Of a stretch of 64,000 bases of DNA, positions 34,724 through 43,216 are shown one piece after another. Every line of letters begins with the position of its first letter. Within the stretch, counting starts at the first letter, position 1. A program made the translations under genes and the position numbers. Source of the stretch: Clostridia bacterium (GTDB taxonomy: Bacteria > Bacillota > Clostridia > Oscillospirales > Acutalibacteraceae); the NCBI GenBank assembly GCA_024404115.1, contig JAKSQM010000004.1:1-64000 (forward strand), read 5' to 3'. The notes under the pieces are model-generated. The model ran no database searches and was not told the DNA's origin. It saw only the letters and a list, made by a program, of their open reading frames with translations.

Positions 34724-35869
34724 TTAAAAAATCTTAATAAGTTTCTTGTCTTCAAGCACTTTTCCATTTGAATCTGTGAATCTTACACGGATGCCGTTCT
34801 CTTCAATTGTGAGTGCAGCGCCTTCCATCTTATCGGGAAGTCCTGTTCTTTTAACGGGTCTGCCGCCAAGAATCATATCTCCGCCAAGACCTTTGTTATC
34901 GTAATCGCTTTCGGGCGGAATAGTCTTTACCTGATGAATATGACCGAAAATTGAAAGATGAGGCTTAATGTTTTCTTTAATCATTCTGCACCAGTCGGTG
35001 TAAATCTCTTTTTCAATGTCAAAGGGACGCTCGCCCTTACATTCAGCGTCTTCATCGTGGCAGAAAGGAATGTGGCAAAGAACAAATCTGTATTTTACGC
35101 CATCCTCTGCATATTCACCTGCGGGGTCAGATGCAACCTTGCTGATAAATCCTCTTTCAATTTCTCTGAAAGGATGGAAAGCAACTGTACCAGAGTATTC
35201 CTTGTGGCTGTCAAGCTTATCTTCACCGCAGTCAAGCACAATCATCCATACTGAGCCGAGCCTTACAGTGTAATATGATTTGCCGTTATCGGTTGGCATA
35301 TAATCCTGAAGCTTCTCTGCATATTTGCCTCGAAGGTCGTGATTACCTCTTGAAATAACGCAGGGGATTTCACCCTTTGTGATTTCGTAAGCGATTTCAT
35401 ATGTAAGCATAAGGTCCTTTTCAGAATCACTGCTTGATGAAATATCGCCGTTGAGAATAAGAAAATCAAGATCCTGACCAAAGAAGCTGCCTGCTTTGAT
35501 TGCCGCTTTGCCGCTGCCGTGAACATCAGAAAGATGATAGAAATTGATGTCAGTTTCTTTTTCAACAGGCCTGAAGAAAAATTCGGCAACAACAGCAGGC
35601 TCTTTATCGCAAGAATAGGGGAGCCTTTTGTTTACAACTTCATAAATAAGCTTGTAGCGTTTTTCTTTATCAAGCACATACATAGGCACAACAATTTTTT
35701 GCACCTTTGCATTGCTGACCCTTACGCCGTTTGAATGGCAGTAATATGTTTTGTCGCCAATCTCTGCTTTGATAAGCACTTCTTTGTTTGTAGGGATGCA
35801 GATAACATAATTTTTGCCCACAGCGCAAACAACGGGACCGCCTATGGGAGAAGTTTCTTTAAAAATCAT
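34724..35869 (-). CDS. Metallophosphoesterase with N-terminal beta-sandwich-like domain
   Basis: The 381-aa protein has a beta-rich N-terminal region (about residues 1-108, resembling the fibronectin-like domain of purple acid phosphatases) and a calcineurin-like catalytic domain with HLSDVHG, LNGDISS, SRGNHD, CHIPFCHDED and FGHIHQV. It lacks a signal peptide and so seems cytoplasmic. Its substrate is unknown. It lies 15 bases after the pseudo-P-type ATPase gene and ends just upstream of the infC promoter. Confidence 0.85.
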   Translation of the reverse strand: MIFKETSPIGGPVVCAVGKNYVICIPTNKEVLIKAEIGDKTYYCHSNGVRVSNAKVQKIVVPMYVLDKEKRYKLIYEVVNKRLPYSCDKEPAVVAEFFFRPVEKETDINFYHLSDVHGSGKAAIKAGSFFGQDLDFLILNGDISSSSDSEKDLMLTYEIAYEITKGEIPCVISRGNHDLRGKYAEKLQDYMPTDNGKSYYTVRLGSVWMIVLDCGEDKLDSHKEYSGTVAFHPFREIERGFISKVASDPAGEYAEDGVKYRFVLCHIPFCHDEDAECKGERPFDIEKEIYTDWCRMIKENIKPHLSIFGHIHQVKTIPPESDYDNKGLGGDMILGGRPVKRTGLPDKMEGAALTIEENGIRVRFTDSNGKVLEDKKLIKIF

Positions 35870-35884
35870 AATTATTCCTCCGTA

Positions 35885-38461
35885 TCAGAAAATTCCTCTG
35901 AATCTGGCAATTATTATTGATGCAACCGTCATAACCAGCTGGAAAACGAGCAACGGCCACATACCAACAGTTGAAAGAACCTTTGTGAGAGCAAGAATAA
36001 GTGTAAGAAGAAGTCCGCCAAATACGGTTACAAGCTGAACGAGGTTCAACACTTTGAATGTTCCGCAAAGTGAATAAGACATTGTGAAGCTTCTCATAAA
36101 TGAATGAGCCTTGCCGTCATGGATAATGCCAGACTTTGTGTTATCACGAACTCTGCCTCTGTATTTTTTATAAACCCTGTTTGCAGTGCTGCTGATAAGG
36201 TTTATGTTGTTGAATCTTTTGCCGAATGTGCGGTTAATCATTTCGGCTGTAACATTTGAATCGGTGTTGCGAACAAGAACTGTAACACCTTTATCGCCAA
36301 GACGCTTAATAAACGAGCCAAGCTTTTTGTTGGGCGCATAGCTTACAACAAGCATTGCCGCAAGGCTGTTTGCAATTGCAAGATAAATTACTTTTCTGCC
36401 ATCGTGGCTGTATTTCTCTTCGTCAAGGTCTTCGCTAAGCTCAAAATTGTGGTGGCGCATCATATCACGGTTGCCCATAATAACTTTCTGACCGTTTATC
36501 CAGCCAGAGATGCCCATGCGCTCTTCATAATTAAATGAGCTGACCTCGGGGAGAAGATCACGCTTTGTAACAACCTGATCAAATACTTTTGAAAGTGGAC
36601 CGCCTGAACGGATAACCATTGCGGCGGCATAAAGCATAATGTCATCAACACGGATGTTGTTTAAAGGCTTGAAGCCGTGCATTTTACATTCGTCAAGGTC
36701 AAAAAGCTCTGCGCTGTCAATAATAATTGAGTTTGCGTGGCTGAAATCATCAATAGCATTCTGATTTGTAATAAGACCGCCTGCGCTGTTAAGGCGTTTG
36801 TTTGCCCATCTCATTGGGAGCTGAATTGAAAGTGTGCCAAAAGCAGGAACGCTGGCGCACATTGCAGCCGCCCATACGGTAACACCTGTAAGCACATTTT
36901 TACCAACAAGTCCGCCAATCAATCCGCAAAGGGCAGAGCCGCCAATAACAATCGGAAGAAGCATTGACTGAAGCTTATCAACAGAAACGTTGCTTTCGCA
37001 CTGCTCAATAAGTCTGTAGGGGAACTTTGCACGGCATGAATATCTGATGTCGGGCGTGTTCATATGAAGGCTTCTGCCGATTTCGTATTTATCGTTTTTA
37101 TTTTCAATTTCCTGAACAGAATAGAGCTTCTTTTTCTGCTTGCCTGTGCAGAATTCAAAAGCGTCTGCTGTTCTTAAATGACGAACATATTCGCCGATTT
37201 CGTTTAATGCAAAAGCACCTGCAACACAGCTTGAAATCATAAATGAATGATGACTGAGAATGAAGTTGCCTGCATATGCGCAAATATTCTGAATAAGAGC
37301 CGCCAGTGAAGCAAGAGCGATTGAGCTTCTTATATCGGGCTCTTTTTTAAGCATGGCAATAACACCGTTGTTGATAGCACCAATACCGATAACAAGGCAG
37401 CCGATGAGAAGAATAAGGTCAAAGGTCTGCAAAATCTTTGTGTCATATCCAGCGGTCAGAACTGCAACAATGTTAAGTGCAATCATCAGCACGGTGATGC
37501 CGATAAAAATCATCATTCTGATAAATGAAGTTCTTTTAAGTCTTGCAATGTTGCCCTGTATTCTGTTGGCATCCTTTGGGTTAGTGTATTCAAAACCTGC
37601 GTTGTTTACTCTTTTAGCTTTGGGCTGTTTTCTTGCAGAGGTCTGCTGATAAGCAAAAAGCTTCTCAATGTTCCAGTCCTTTTCATCTTTTTTCTCTTCA
37701 GCCTCGGCAATGCCTAAGAGCTTGAATTTATCAATTTTTTCACGGCGGTTTTTGCGAAGAGTTTTTTCTGCCTCTTCCTCTGTGATTTTATCGGGCTTAA
37801 CCTCGCCGTAACCGTCAAAGCCGTAAAGCTTCATCTGATCGTCAGACCAGCTGAAATCCTCTTTTTTATTCTGAGCAGATTCTTCTTTAAAAAGATCTTT
37901 GCTGTTCTTTGCTTTTTCAGCGTCAACAATCAGCGGTGCACCCTCAAGGCCGTCGCCAGCATCTGCCTTGCCTTTTTTAACAACAAATCCGGGTCGCTCA
38001 ACAACTTTTGTTTTGCTGTCCATATAATCTGCTTTAAGGTTGCCCTCATTCAGCTCCTTGCTGAAATTGTTGCGGAAATCATAAAGCTCAGAATCTTTTT
38101 TAGTGTGAATCTGAGGCTCGTCAAAGCTCTGCGCACGCATCTGAGGCTTCTGAGGTTTAGCCTTTTTAGCTTCTTTAATTCCTCTTACAGCTTCTGCAAC
38201 TCTCTGCTTTGCGTTTTTGTCAGTTAATCCGCCGTCATTTATTTCGTCATTTGCTTCATCTGCAAAAAGCTCTTTAATAGCCGCCGCCTGCGCTCTTGAG
38301 CTTGTTTTAACGGCTGTGCCTGCCTTTTTTTCAGCACGAGCCTTAGCGGCTGAGCTTCCAGTTGAAGCGCCGCTTTTTTTGTTATCCGCTTTTTTGTTGG
38401 TTCTGCTCAACAGCATATCAATTTCATCCATTGACCAGCTTCTACCCGCATTGTCAGCCAT
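35885..38461 (-). CDS. Degenerate P-type ATPase-like membrane protein with long charged N-terminus
   Basis: 858 residues. Residues 1-305 are hydrophilic, rich in K, E and A, and look disordered or coiled. Membrane segments follow (about 312-336, 343-370, 378-420, 500-520, 523-550 and two near 800-852). The C-terminal half lines up with heavy-metal P-type ATPases: a CPC-like loop reading CASVPAF at 535-541, the phosphorylation loop position IIIDSAELFDLDE (D582, with KTGT replaced), the N-domain element GISGWINGQKVIMGNRDMM (650-668) and the hinge position VLVRNTDSN (728-736) instead of TGD. The TGES actuator loop is not found. I conclude a catalytically dead relative; the role is unknown. It follows rlmB by four bases. 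Confidence 0.7.
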   Translation of the reverse strand: MADNAGRSWSMDEIDMLLSRTNKKADNKKSGASTGSSAAKARAEKKAGTAVKTSSRAQAAAIKELFADEANDEINDGGLTDKNAKQRVAEAVRGIKEAKKAKPQKPQMRAQSFDEPQIHTKKDSELYDFRNNFSKELNEGNLKADYMDSKTKVVERPGFVVKKGKADAGDGLEGAPLIVDAEKAKNSKDLFKEESAQNKKEDFSWSDDQMKLYGFDGYGEVKPDKITEEEAEKTLRKNRREKIDKFKLLGIAEAEEKKDEKDWNIEKLFAYQQTSARKQPKAKRVNNAGFEYTNPKDANRIQGNIARLKRTSFIRMMIFIGITVLMIALNIVAVLTAGYDTKILQTFDLILLIGCLVIGIGAINNGVIAMLKKEPDIRSSIALASLAALIQNICAYAGNFILSHHSFMISSCVAGAFALNEIGEYVRHLRTADAFEFCTGKQKKKLYSVQEIENKNDKYEIGRSLHMNTPDIRYSCRAKFPYRLIEQCESNVSVDKLQSMLLPIVIGGSALCGLIGGLVGKNVLTGVTVWAAAMCASVPAFGTLSIQLPMRWANKRLNSAGGLITNQNAIDDFSHANSIIIDSAELFDLDECKMHGFKPLNNIRVDDIMLYAAAMVIRSGGPLSKVFDQVVTKRDLLPEVSSFNYEERMGISGWINGQKVIMGNRDMMRHHNFELSEDLDEEKYSHDGRKVIYLAIANSLAAMLVVSYAPNKKLGSFIKRLGDKGVTVLVRNTDSNVTAEMINRTFGKRFNNINLISSTANRVYKKYRGRVRDNTKSGIIHDGKAHSFMRSFTMSYSLCGTFKVLNLVQLVTVFGGLLLTLILALTKVLSTVGMWPLLVFQLVMTVASIIIARFRGIF

Positions 38462-38465
38462 CAGC

Positions 38466-39236
38466 TCACCCCTTTGCTTTTATTCCGGCTCTCTGCCGTG
38501 AAACCTCATATATCAGAATCCCTGCGGCAACAGACGCATTAAGCGAATTGATTTTGCCTTTCATAGGCAGGGAAACAATGAAATCACATTTCTCTTTAAC
38601 AAGACGGCTGACACCTCTGCCCTCTGAGCCGATAACAAGGCCAACACCGCCTGCATAATCTGCCTGACACCAGTTTTCGCCATCCATATCTGCGGCATAA
38701 ATCCATACGCCACGCTTTTTAAGTTCCTCAATAGTTGACGCAAGATTTGCCACCCTTGCAACGGGAACATATTCAACAGCACCTGCTGATGCTTTGCCTA
38801 CAACATAATTCAGCGAAGCGTTGCGCCTTTTGGGGATAATCACACCGTGAGCACCGCCAGCCTCTGCACTTCTGATAATTGCGCCGAGATTGTGAGGGTC
38901 CTCTAACTCATCGCAGATAATAATGAAAGGTGCTTCGCCTCTCTCCTCTGCAAGGGCAAATATATCCTCAACATCTGCATAAGCGTGAGCCGCCGCATAA
39001 GCCGCAACACCCTGATGCACCGCACCTGAGCAAAGCTGGTCAAGCTTCTTTCTGTCAACCTCTTTGACTACTATTCCTTTTTCTTTGCTTTCTCTGAGTA
39101 TTCTGCCGAGAGAACCGTTTTTCTCTCCTTTAGAAACAAGGAGCGTGTCAATTGCTCTGTTGTTTTTTAATGCCTCAGCCACAGCGTTTCTGCCGATTAT
39201 AAGATCGCTGTTTTCTTTTTCGATTTTGTTTTCCAT
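38466..39236 (-). CDS. rlmB: 23S rRNA (guanosine-2'-O-)-methyltransferase RlmB
   Basis: The 256-aa SPOUT methyltransferase starts with the RlmB-type substrate-binding domain (IIGRNAVAEALKNN, GAVHQGVAAYAA) and ends with NLGAIIRSAEAGG, GSEGRGVSRLV and LPMKGKINSLNASVAAG. It modifies a 23S rRNA guanosine ribose; some Firmicutes relatives act on tRNA. AAAGGAG lies five bases before the ATG. Confidence 0.92.
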   Translation of the reverse strand: MENKIEKENSDLIIGRNAVAEALKNNRAIDTLLVSKGEKNGSLGRILRESKEKGIVVKEVDRKKLDQLCSGAVHQGVAAYAAAHAYADVEDIFALAEERGEAPFIIICDELEDPHNLGAIIRSAEAGGAHGVIIPKRRNASLNYVVGKASAGAVEYVPVARVANLASTIEELKKRGVWIYAADMDGENWCQADYAGGVGLVIGSEGRGVSRLVKEKCDFIVSLPMKGKINSLNASVAAGILIYEVSRQRAGIKAKG

Positions 39237-39294
39237 GATTTCTCCTTTGGCAAGGGATTCTTACAGAAAAATGCCAACTATAATTATTCATCTT

Positions 39295-39324
39295 ATTATA
39301 TCACACATTATCGACAAATTACAA
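39295..39324 (-). promoter_or_regulatory. rlmB promoter with a Spo0A-like box in the spacer
   Basis: On the minus strand TTGTAA (39324-39319) and TATAAT (39300-39295) have an 18-base spacer. The spacer includes TTTGTCGAT, six of seven matches to the Spo0A box TGTCGAA (plus strand ATCGACA at 39310-39316). Confidence 0.65.
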
Positions 39325-39377
39325 TAGTTTTTTACAACTGGTTTGCGACCTTTTTTTCTTTCAAGCAGTTTTATAAT
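39310..39377 (+). promoter_or_regulatory. Candidate spoIIE promoter region
   Basis: A perfect -10 box TATAAT lies at 39372-39377. The best -35-like element, TTGCGA (39343-39348), is 23 bases away. Spo0A-activated promoters of this class in Bacillus have unusually long spacers of 21-22 bases, so this looks similar. The Spo0A-like box at 39310-39316 lies upstream. The assignment is tentative. Confidence 0.5.
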
Positions 39378-39411
39378 CAAAAAAGAATACATTTTTTACG
39401 GGAGTGGTTTT

Positions 39412-41673
39412 GTGAATGACAGCAAAATATCCAAAGTGCTTAAATATACCGTTTACTTTTTAGGTGGATTTCTTTCTGCTCTGCCTTATATAGGCGGCTC
39501 GTTTTCGCCCTTTGCAGCGTCCTTTGCCGCTTCCTGCGGTGAGCTTTATTCTGTTTCAGCGGCGGCAGGCTCAATTCTTTCAATTTTTCTTTTTCATTCG
39601 GGGCTGACAAGCTTCCGCTATTTTGCAATAACAATCACCTCAACGGCAACGCTTCACATTGCACTCAGAGCATTTCTGATGAAAAAAGAAAATCTTTTGA
39701 GGATTCTCTGCCCCACCGTATGCAGTTTTACGGTTAATTTCATCTTTCTTCTTTCGCAGGGCAAAAGTACAGATTTAATTATATCAATTGTTTGCGAAAC
39801 GGCTCTTTGCGGTGCGTCTGTGCCTGTTTTCACCGAAGCCATAAAGCAGATTAAAAACAGAAAATTTTTACAAAGAACCGATGAAAACGAAAAGAAATTT
39901 ATCTGCTTTGTTCTTACAATAATTTTTGCCGCCGCACATCTTCGAGCCCTTGGTATTGCAGGACAGGCTGTCAGCTGTTTTGTTTTCTTTTTATCCATTC
40001 TGATTTTTTCGCAGATAAAAGGATTTTTCGGCGGAGTTACAACTGGCATATGCTGCGCTTTTGTTTATGCCATGAGCGGAGATGTCGACTTCACCTGTGT
40101 GATGTTTGCCCTTTGCGGATGCCTTTGCTCGTTCATTGAATTTAAATATAAATTTGAAAAAGCACTGATAGTTTCTGCCTGCGGTGCGGCTGGATTTTTG
40201 TTTGGAGAATACACAGAATTTTTGCCGATTCTCCCTGCGGCGGTGTCGGCTGGAATTGCCTATTGCATTATTCCAATCGACAGGCTTGAGCTGACAGAAA
40301 ATTTTGACGAAAAAAATGAGAAAATCAGAACAGCGGACAACGAAAAATCCAACGAAATTGCAAGTGCGGTGGAGTCCCTCAGCGATTGCGTAAACGCTGT
40401 GAGAAAAACGCTTCAACCGCTTATGATGCCCGAATTAAAAACGGAGCTTATCAGAACAAAAGAGAGGGTGTGCGCCCAGTGCGAAATCTGCGACAGCTGC
40501 ATAAATGAAATCAAAAATTCTGATAATCCGTGCTTCAAAAAAATTGCAAAATCTTTTGAGACAGGCGAGCCAAATTTCTCTCTTTTTCCAGAGAATTTCA
40601 GCGAAACCTGCTGCCACAGTGAAACGATTCTTGAAGAAATGAAAAAGGCATATTTTATTCATTGCACCAATGTGAATGCAGGCAATAAAATCAACAGATT
40701 TCAGACCCTTGCAGGCAATCAGTTTAAAACATTTGGCGGAATAATCGGTCAGGCTTGCGAAGCCGCAACGGGCGTGGCGGTTAAAGAGTCAAGGTACGAT
40801 TCTGTCTGTGCAACCTCGGCAGAAGAATTTGGTGTAAAAATAAAAGATGCCCGACTTTGTACCGACAAAGCAGGCAGAGATTATTTTGATATTTCTTTTG
40901 TGAAGCCAGAGAATAATTTCAGCGTAACTGCGCTGACAGAAAAGCTCAATACAGACACAGGCTATGAGCTGGATTTTCCGACGCTTATTCAAAACGGAAA
41001 TGTTTATGACCTTGTGTTTAAACAAAAAGAGCAGTTGAGCTTTAACATTGCCGCCGCCGTTAAAGCTGGTGAGGGCAAAAATGTTTGTGGCGATTATTAC
41101 CGCTGTTTTAAAGATTCTTTTTCACGGCAGGTTGTGCTTTTAAGTGATGGTATGGGCACAGGCAGTAGGGCGGCAGTTGACTCTGCATTCACCTGCGAAA
41201 CATTCAGCACGCTTATTAAATCTGGGCTTGACGAAAAAACAGCCGCCGCCGCAGTGAATTGCGCCATGATGATGAAAAGCACTGACGAATCTTTTTCAAC
41301 GGTGGACTTTTTACGCCTTGACCCTGTGCTCAAAACTGCGCAGGTTTTTAAGTGCGGAGCGGCGCCAACTTTCATTTTAAAAAAGAGAAAAACATCTGTT
41401 ATTGAAACGGAGTCAACGCCTATTGGCATCCTTGACAATGTGAATATGTCTGAGAGTTCATTTGATATTGACAAGGGTGATATAATTATTCTTGCTTCTG
41501 ACGGAGTTTCGGGTGATAAGTTTAACTGGATTTTCAGTGAGCTGAAATCGTGGAATAATCTGAATGCCAGTGCGCTGGCAAAGCACATTCTTCAATGTGC
41601 CGCAGATAGAAAAATCGGCAAGCGCACAGACGATATGACAGTTATCGCTGTTTGCGTTGCCGAAAAAAACTAA
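39412..41673 (+). CDS. spoIIE: Stage II sporulation protein E
   Basis: About 753 residues: an N-terminal region with around ten membrane segments (to about residue 300), a central regulatory region with several cysteines (CAQCEICDSC), and a C-terminal PP2C phosphatase (LLSDGMGTGSRAAVDS near residue 577, GIL, LASDGVSGD). SpoIIE dephosphorylates SpoIIAA to release sigma-F in the forespore and acts at the polar septum. I choose the GTG at 39412, behind GGGAGTGG. Its presence shows that the organism can make spores. Its stop is one base from the convergent regulator gene. Confidence 0.95.
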   Translation: MNDSKISKVLKYTVYFLGGFLSALPYIGGSFSPFAASFAASCGELYSVSAAAGSILSIFLFHSGLTSFRYFAITITSTATLHIALRAFLMKKENLLRILCPTVCSFTVNFIFLLSQGKSTDLIISIVCETALCGASVPVFTEAIKQIKNRKFLQRTDENEKKFICFVLTIIFAAAHLRALGIAGQAVSCFVFFLSILIFSQIKGFFGGVTTGICCAFVYAMSGDVDFTCVMFALCGCLCSFIEFKYKFEKALIVSACGAAGFLFGEYTEFLPILPAAVSAGIAYCIIPIDRLELTENFDEKNEKIRTADNEKSNEIASAVESLSDCVNAVRKTLQPLMMPELKTELIRTKERVCAQCEICDSCINEIKNSDNPCFKKIAKSFETGEPNFSLFPENFSETCCHSETILEEMKKAYFIHCTNVNAGNKINRFQTLAGNQFKTFGGIIGQACEAATGVAVKESRYDSVCATSAEEFGVKIKDARLCTDKAGRDYFDISFVKPENNFSVTALTEKLNTDTGYELDFPTLIQNGNVYDLVFKQKEQLSFNIAAAVKAGEGKNVCGDYYRCFKDSFSRQVVLLSDGMGTGSRAAVDSAFTCETFSTLIKSGLDEKTAAAAVNCAMMMKSTDESFSTVDFLRLDPVLKTAQVFKCGAAPTFILKKRKTSVIETESTPIGILDNVNMSESSFDIDKGDIIILASDGVSGDKFNWIFSELKSWNNLNASALAKHILQCAADRKIGKRTDDMTVIAVCVAEKN

Positions 41674-41674
41674 A

Positions 41675-42319
41675 CTATTCAATTGATTCTGCTTTTGCTT
41701 TTTGCTTGATTTTTCTGAGGAAAAACCAAAGAATTGCAAGCACCTGAAGCACCGCAGATATGAGAAAAATTTTATCTCTTCCAACAAAATTCAAATCAAA
41801 AGAAATAAACATAATAAATGCACACGCAACGCATCCCCATATTATAATTGAAACGGCAATGAGCGTTGAAAGCTTGCTCCACCATAATTCAGAAAAAACT
41901 GTCTGAACTATTCCGCTTACAGGAATTGCAAAAATAAAAACAACAGCGTTGCGACTGCAATCTGCATGGAGAAGCCCTAAAATAAGATTCAGAAGAAAGA
42001 ACAGTGTAACCGCAACAAGCCACACAAGTCCAACAGAAAGCAGGTTGATTAAAAGATGCTTTTTCTTTTGAAGCAGCGGCTTTTGGGGCAAAGGTGCCTC
42101 GCTTCCGTCTGAAAGAAAATCGTCAACCTTTACGCCATAAAATTCGGCAAGTGAGCTAAGCACAAAAATATCAGGAGTGCCGTCGCCACGCTCCCATTTT
42201 GAAACGGATTTGTCTGTGTAATTTATCTTTTGCGCAATGGCGGATTGTGTGAGCCCTGACGCATTTCTGTATTTAACAAGATTGTGAGAAATATTTTTTC
42301 TTATTTCTTCGCTTTTCAA
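41675..42319 (-). CDS. XRE-family regulator with four membrane segments
   Basis: The 214-aa protein has an N-terminal helix-turn-helix (YRNASGLTQSAIAQKINYTD, SVSKWERGDGTPD, LSSLAEFYGVKVDDFL), a short linker and four membrane segments. This layout suggests a membrane-tied transcription factor. I place the start at the TTG at 42319, with GGAGTG six bases before it; the ATG at 42337 has no such site. Its promoter holds a perfect palindrome, and it is divergent from the PAQR pair, which may be its target. Confidence 0.82.
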   Translation of the reverse strand: MKSEEIRKNISHNLVKYRNASGLTQSAIAQKINYTDKSVSKWERGDGTPDIFVLSSLAEFYGVKVDDFLSDGSEAPLPQKPLLQKKKHLLINLLSVGLVWLVAVTLFFLLNLILGLLHADCSRNAVVFIFAIPVSGIVQTVFSELWWSKLSTLIAVSIIIWGCVACAFIMFISFDLNFVGRDKIFLISAVLQVLAILWFFLRKIKQKAKAESIE

Positions 42320-42348
42320 AAATATCACTCCATTCATAGCTTGCCTAC

Positions 42349-42377
42349 ATTATACTATGAAATTCCATTTCATTCAA
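42349..42377 (-). promoter_or_regulatory. Promoter of the XRE membrane regulator with internal palindrome
   Basis: Minus strand TTGAAT (42377-42372) and TATAAT (42354-42349) with a 17-base spacer. A perfect inverted repeat, ATGAAAT-TCC-ATTTCAT at 42357-42373, fills the spacer, a good place for an autorepressor to bind. Confidence 0.72.
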
Positions 42378-42401
42378 GAAAAAATTGACGAATATACAGC
42401 G

Positions 42402-42441
42402 ATTCTACCCCCAGTAGAATGGCATTTTGGCATAGTAGAAT
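42402..42441 (+). promoter_or_regulatory. Operator-like repeats GTAGAAT upstream of the PAQR genes
   Basis: A palindrome ATTCTAC (42402-42408) / GTAGAAT (42414-42420) with a five-base centre is followed by a third half-site GTAGAAT at 42435-42441, exactly 21 bases (two helical turns) after the second. Confidence 0.55.
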
Positions 42442-42526
42442 TGCAAAAACAGCAATAGAGTGCTTTTTCTCCTGCACAGGTGTAAAATAAATGCAAAGAT
42501 TCAAGCCGATGGCAGGAGGTAAATTT

Positions 42527-43198
42527 ATGACAAGGACAAAACTTATTGACAGAGCGTTGCCAAAATATTCAAAGGCAGAGGAAATGATAAGCTCAATTTC
42601 ACACATTGCAGGCGGAGTTTTCGGCATATTTGCACTGGTCAGCTGTGTTTATATTTCGTTGAAGCATCACGATGCTGTTTCAATGTTCAGCAGTGTTGTG
42701 TTTGGATTATCAATGATTTTTCTTTATACAATGTCAAGCATTTATCACGGACTTCCCGTGTCAATTGCTAAAAAAGTTTTTCAGATTATTGACCACTGCG
42801 CCGTGTATATTTTAATAGCAGGAACATACACACCTGTACTTCTTTGCGCAGTGAGAAAATATGCACCTGTTAAAAGCATTGTTATGTTTGCCGTTGTTTG
42901 GGGGCTCAGCACAATCTGCATTGTTTTTAATTCAATAGATTTAAAAAAATACCGAGTAATTTCCATGATAGGAAACATCGGTATCGGCTGGCTGATTGTG
43001 TTTGAACTTTACCCTTTATATATGAATTTTGGAGCTAAACCTGTTGGACTTTTGCTTGGCGGCGGAATCGCTTATACTCTCGGTGCAATCCTTTACGGAA
43101 TCGGCAGCAAGAAGCCGTATTTTCACAGCGTTTTCCACTTCTTTGTGCTTGCAGGTTCAATACTTCATTATTTAACAATCGCACTTTATTTAATCTGA
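42527..43198 (+). CDS. Hemolysin III / PAQR family membrane protein, first copy
   Basis: About 223 residues with seven membrane segments and the family motifs SISHIAGGVFG, SSIYHGL, DHCAVYILIAGTYTPV and FHSVFHFFVLAGSILH, whose histidines bind a metal in PAQR hydrolases. The family includes adiponectin-receptor ceramidases and bacterial hemolysin III; bacterial roles are poorly defined. The ATG at 42527 lies six bases after AGGAGGT. It is followed 18 bases later by a close paralogue. Confidence 0.9.
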   Translation: MTRTKLIDRALPKYSKAEEMISSISHIAGGVFGIFALVSCVYISLKHHDAVSMFSSVVFGLSMIFLYTMSSIYHGLPVSIAKKVFQIIDHCAVYILIAGTYTPVLLCAVRKYAPVKSIVMFAVVWGLSTICIVFNSIDLKKYRVISMIGNIGIGWLIVFELYPLYMNFGAKPVGLLLGGGIAYTLGAILYGIGSKKPYFHSVFHFFVLAGSILHYLTIALYLI

Positions 43199-43216
43199 TT
43201 TTTCAGGAGGATTTTT

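Noticed and set aside
39343..39411. Longer N-terminus of SpoIIE from a TTG start
   Set aside because: The extra residues overlap the promoter TATAAT box, and the GTG at 39412 has a good ribosome binding site.
42491..42526. Earlier ATG for the first PAQR protein at 42491
   Set aside because: It has no ribosome binding site, while the ATG at 42527 follows a perfect AGGAGGT and matches the length of the paralogue.
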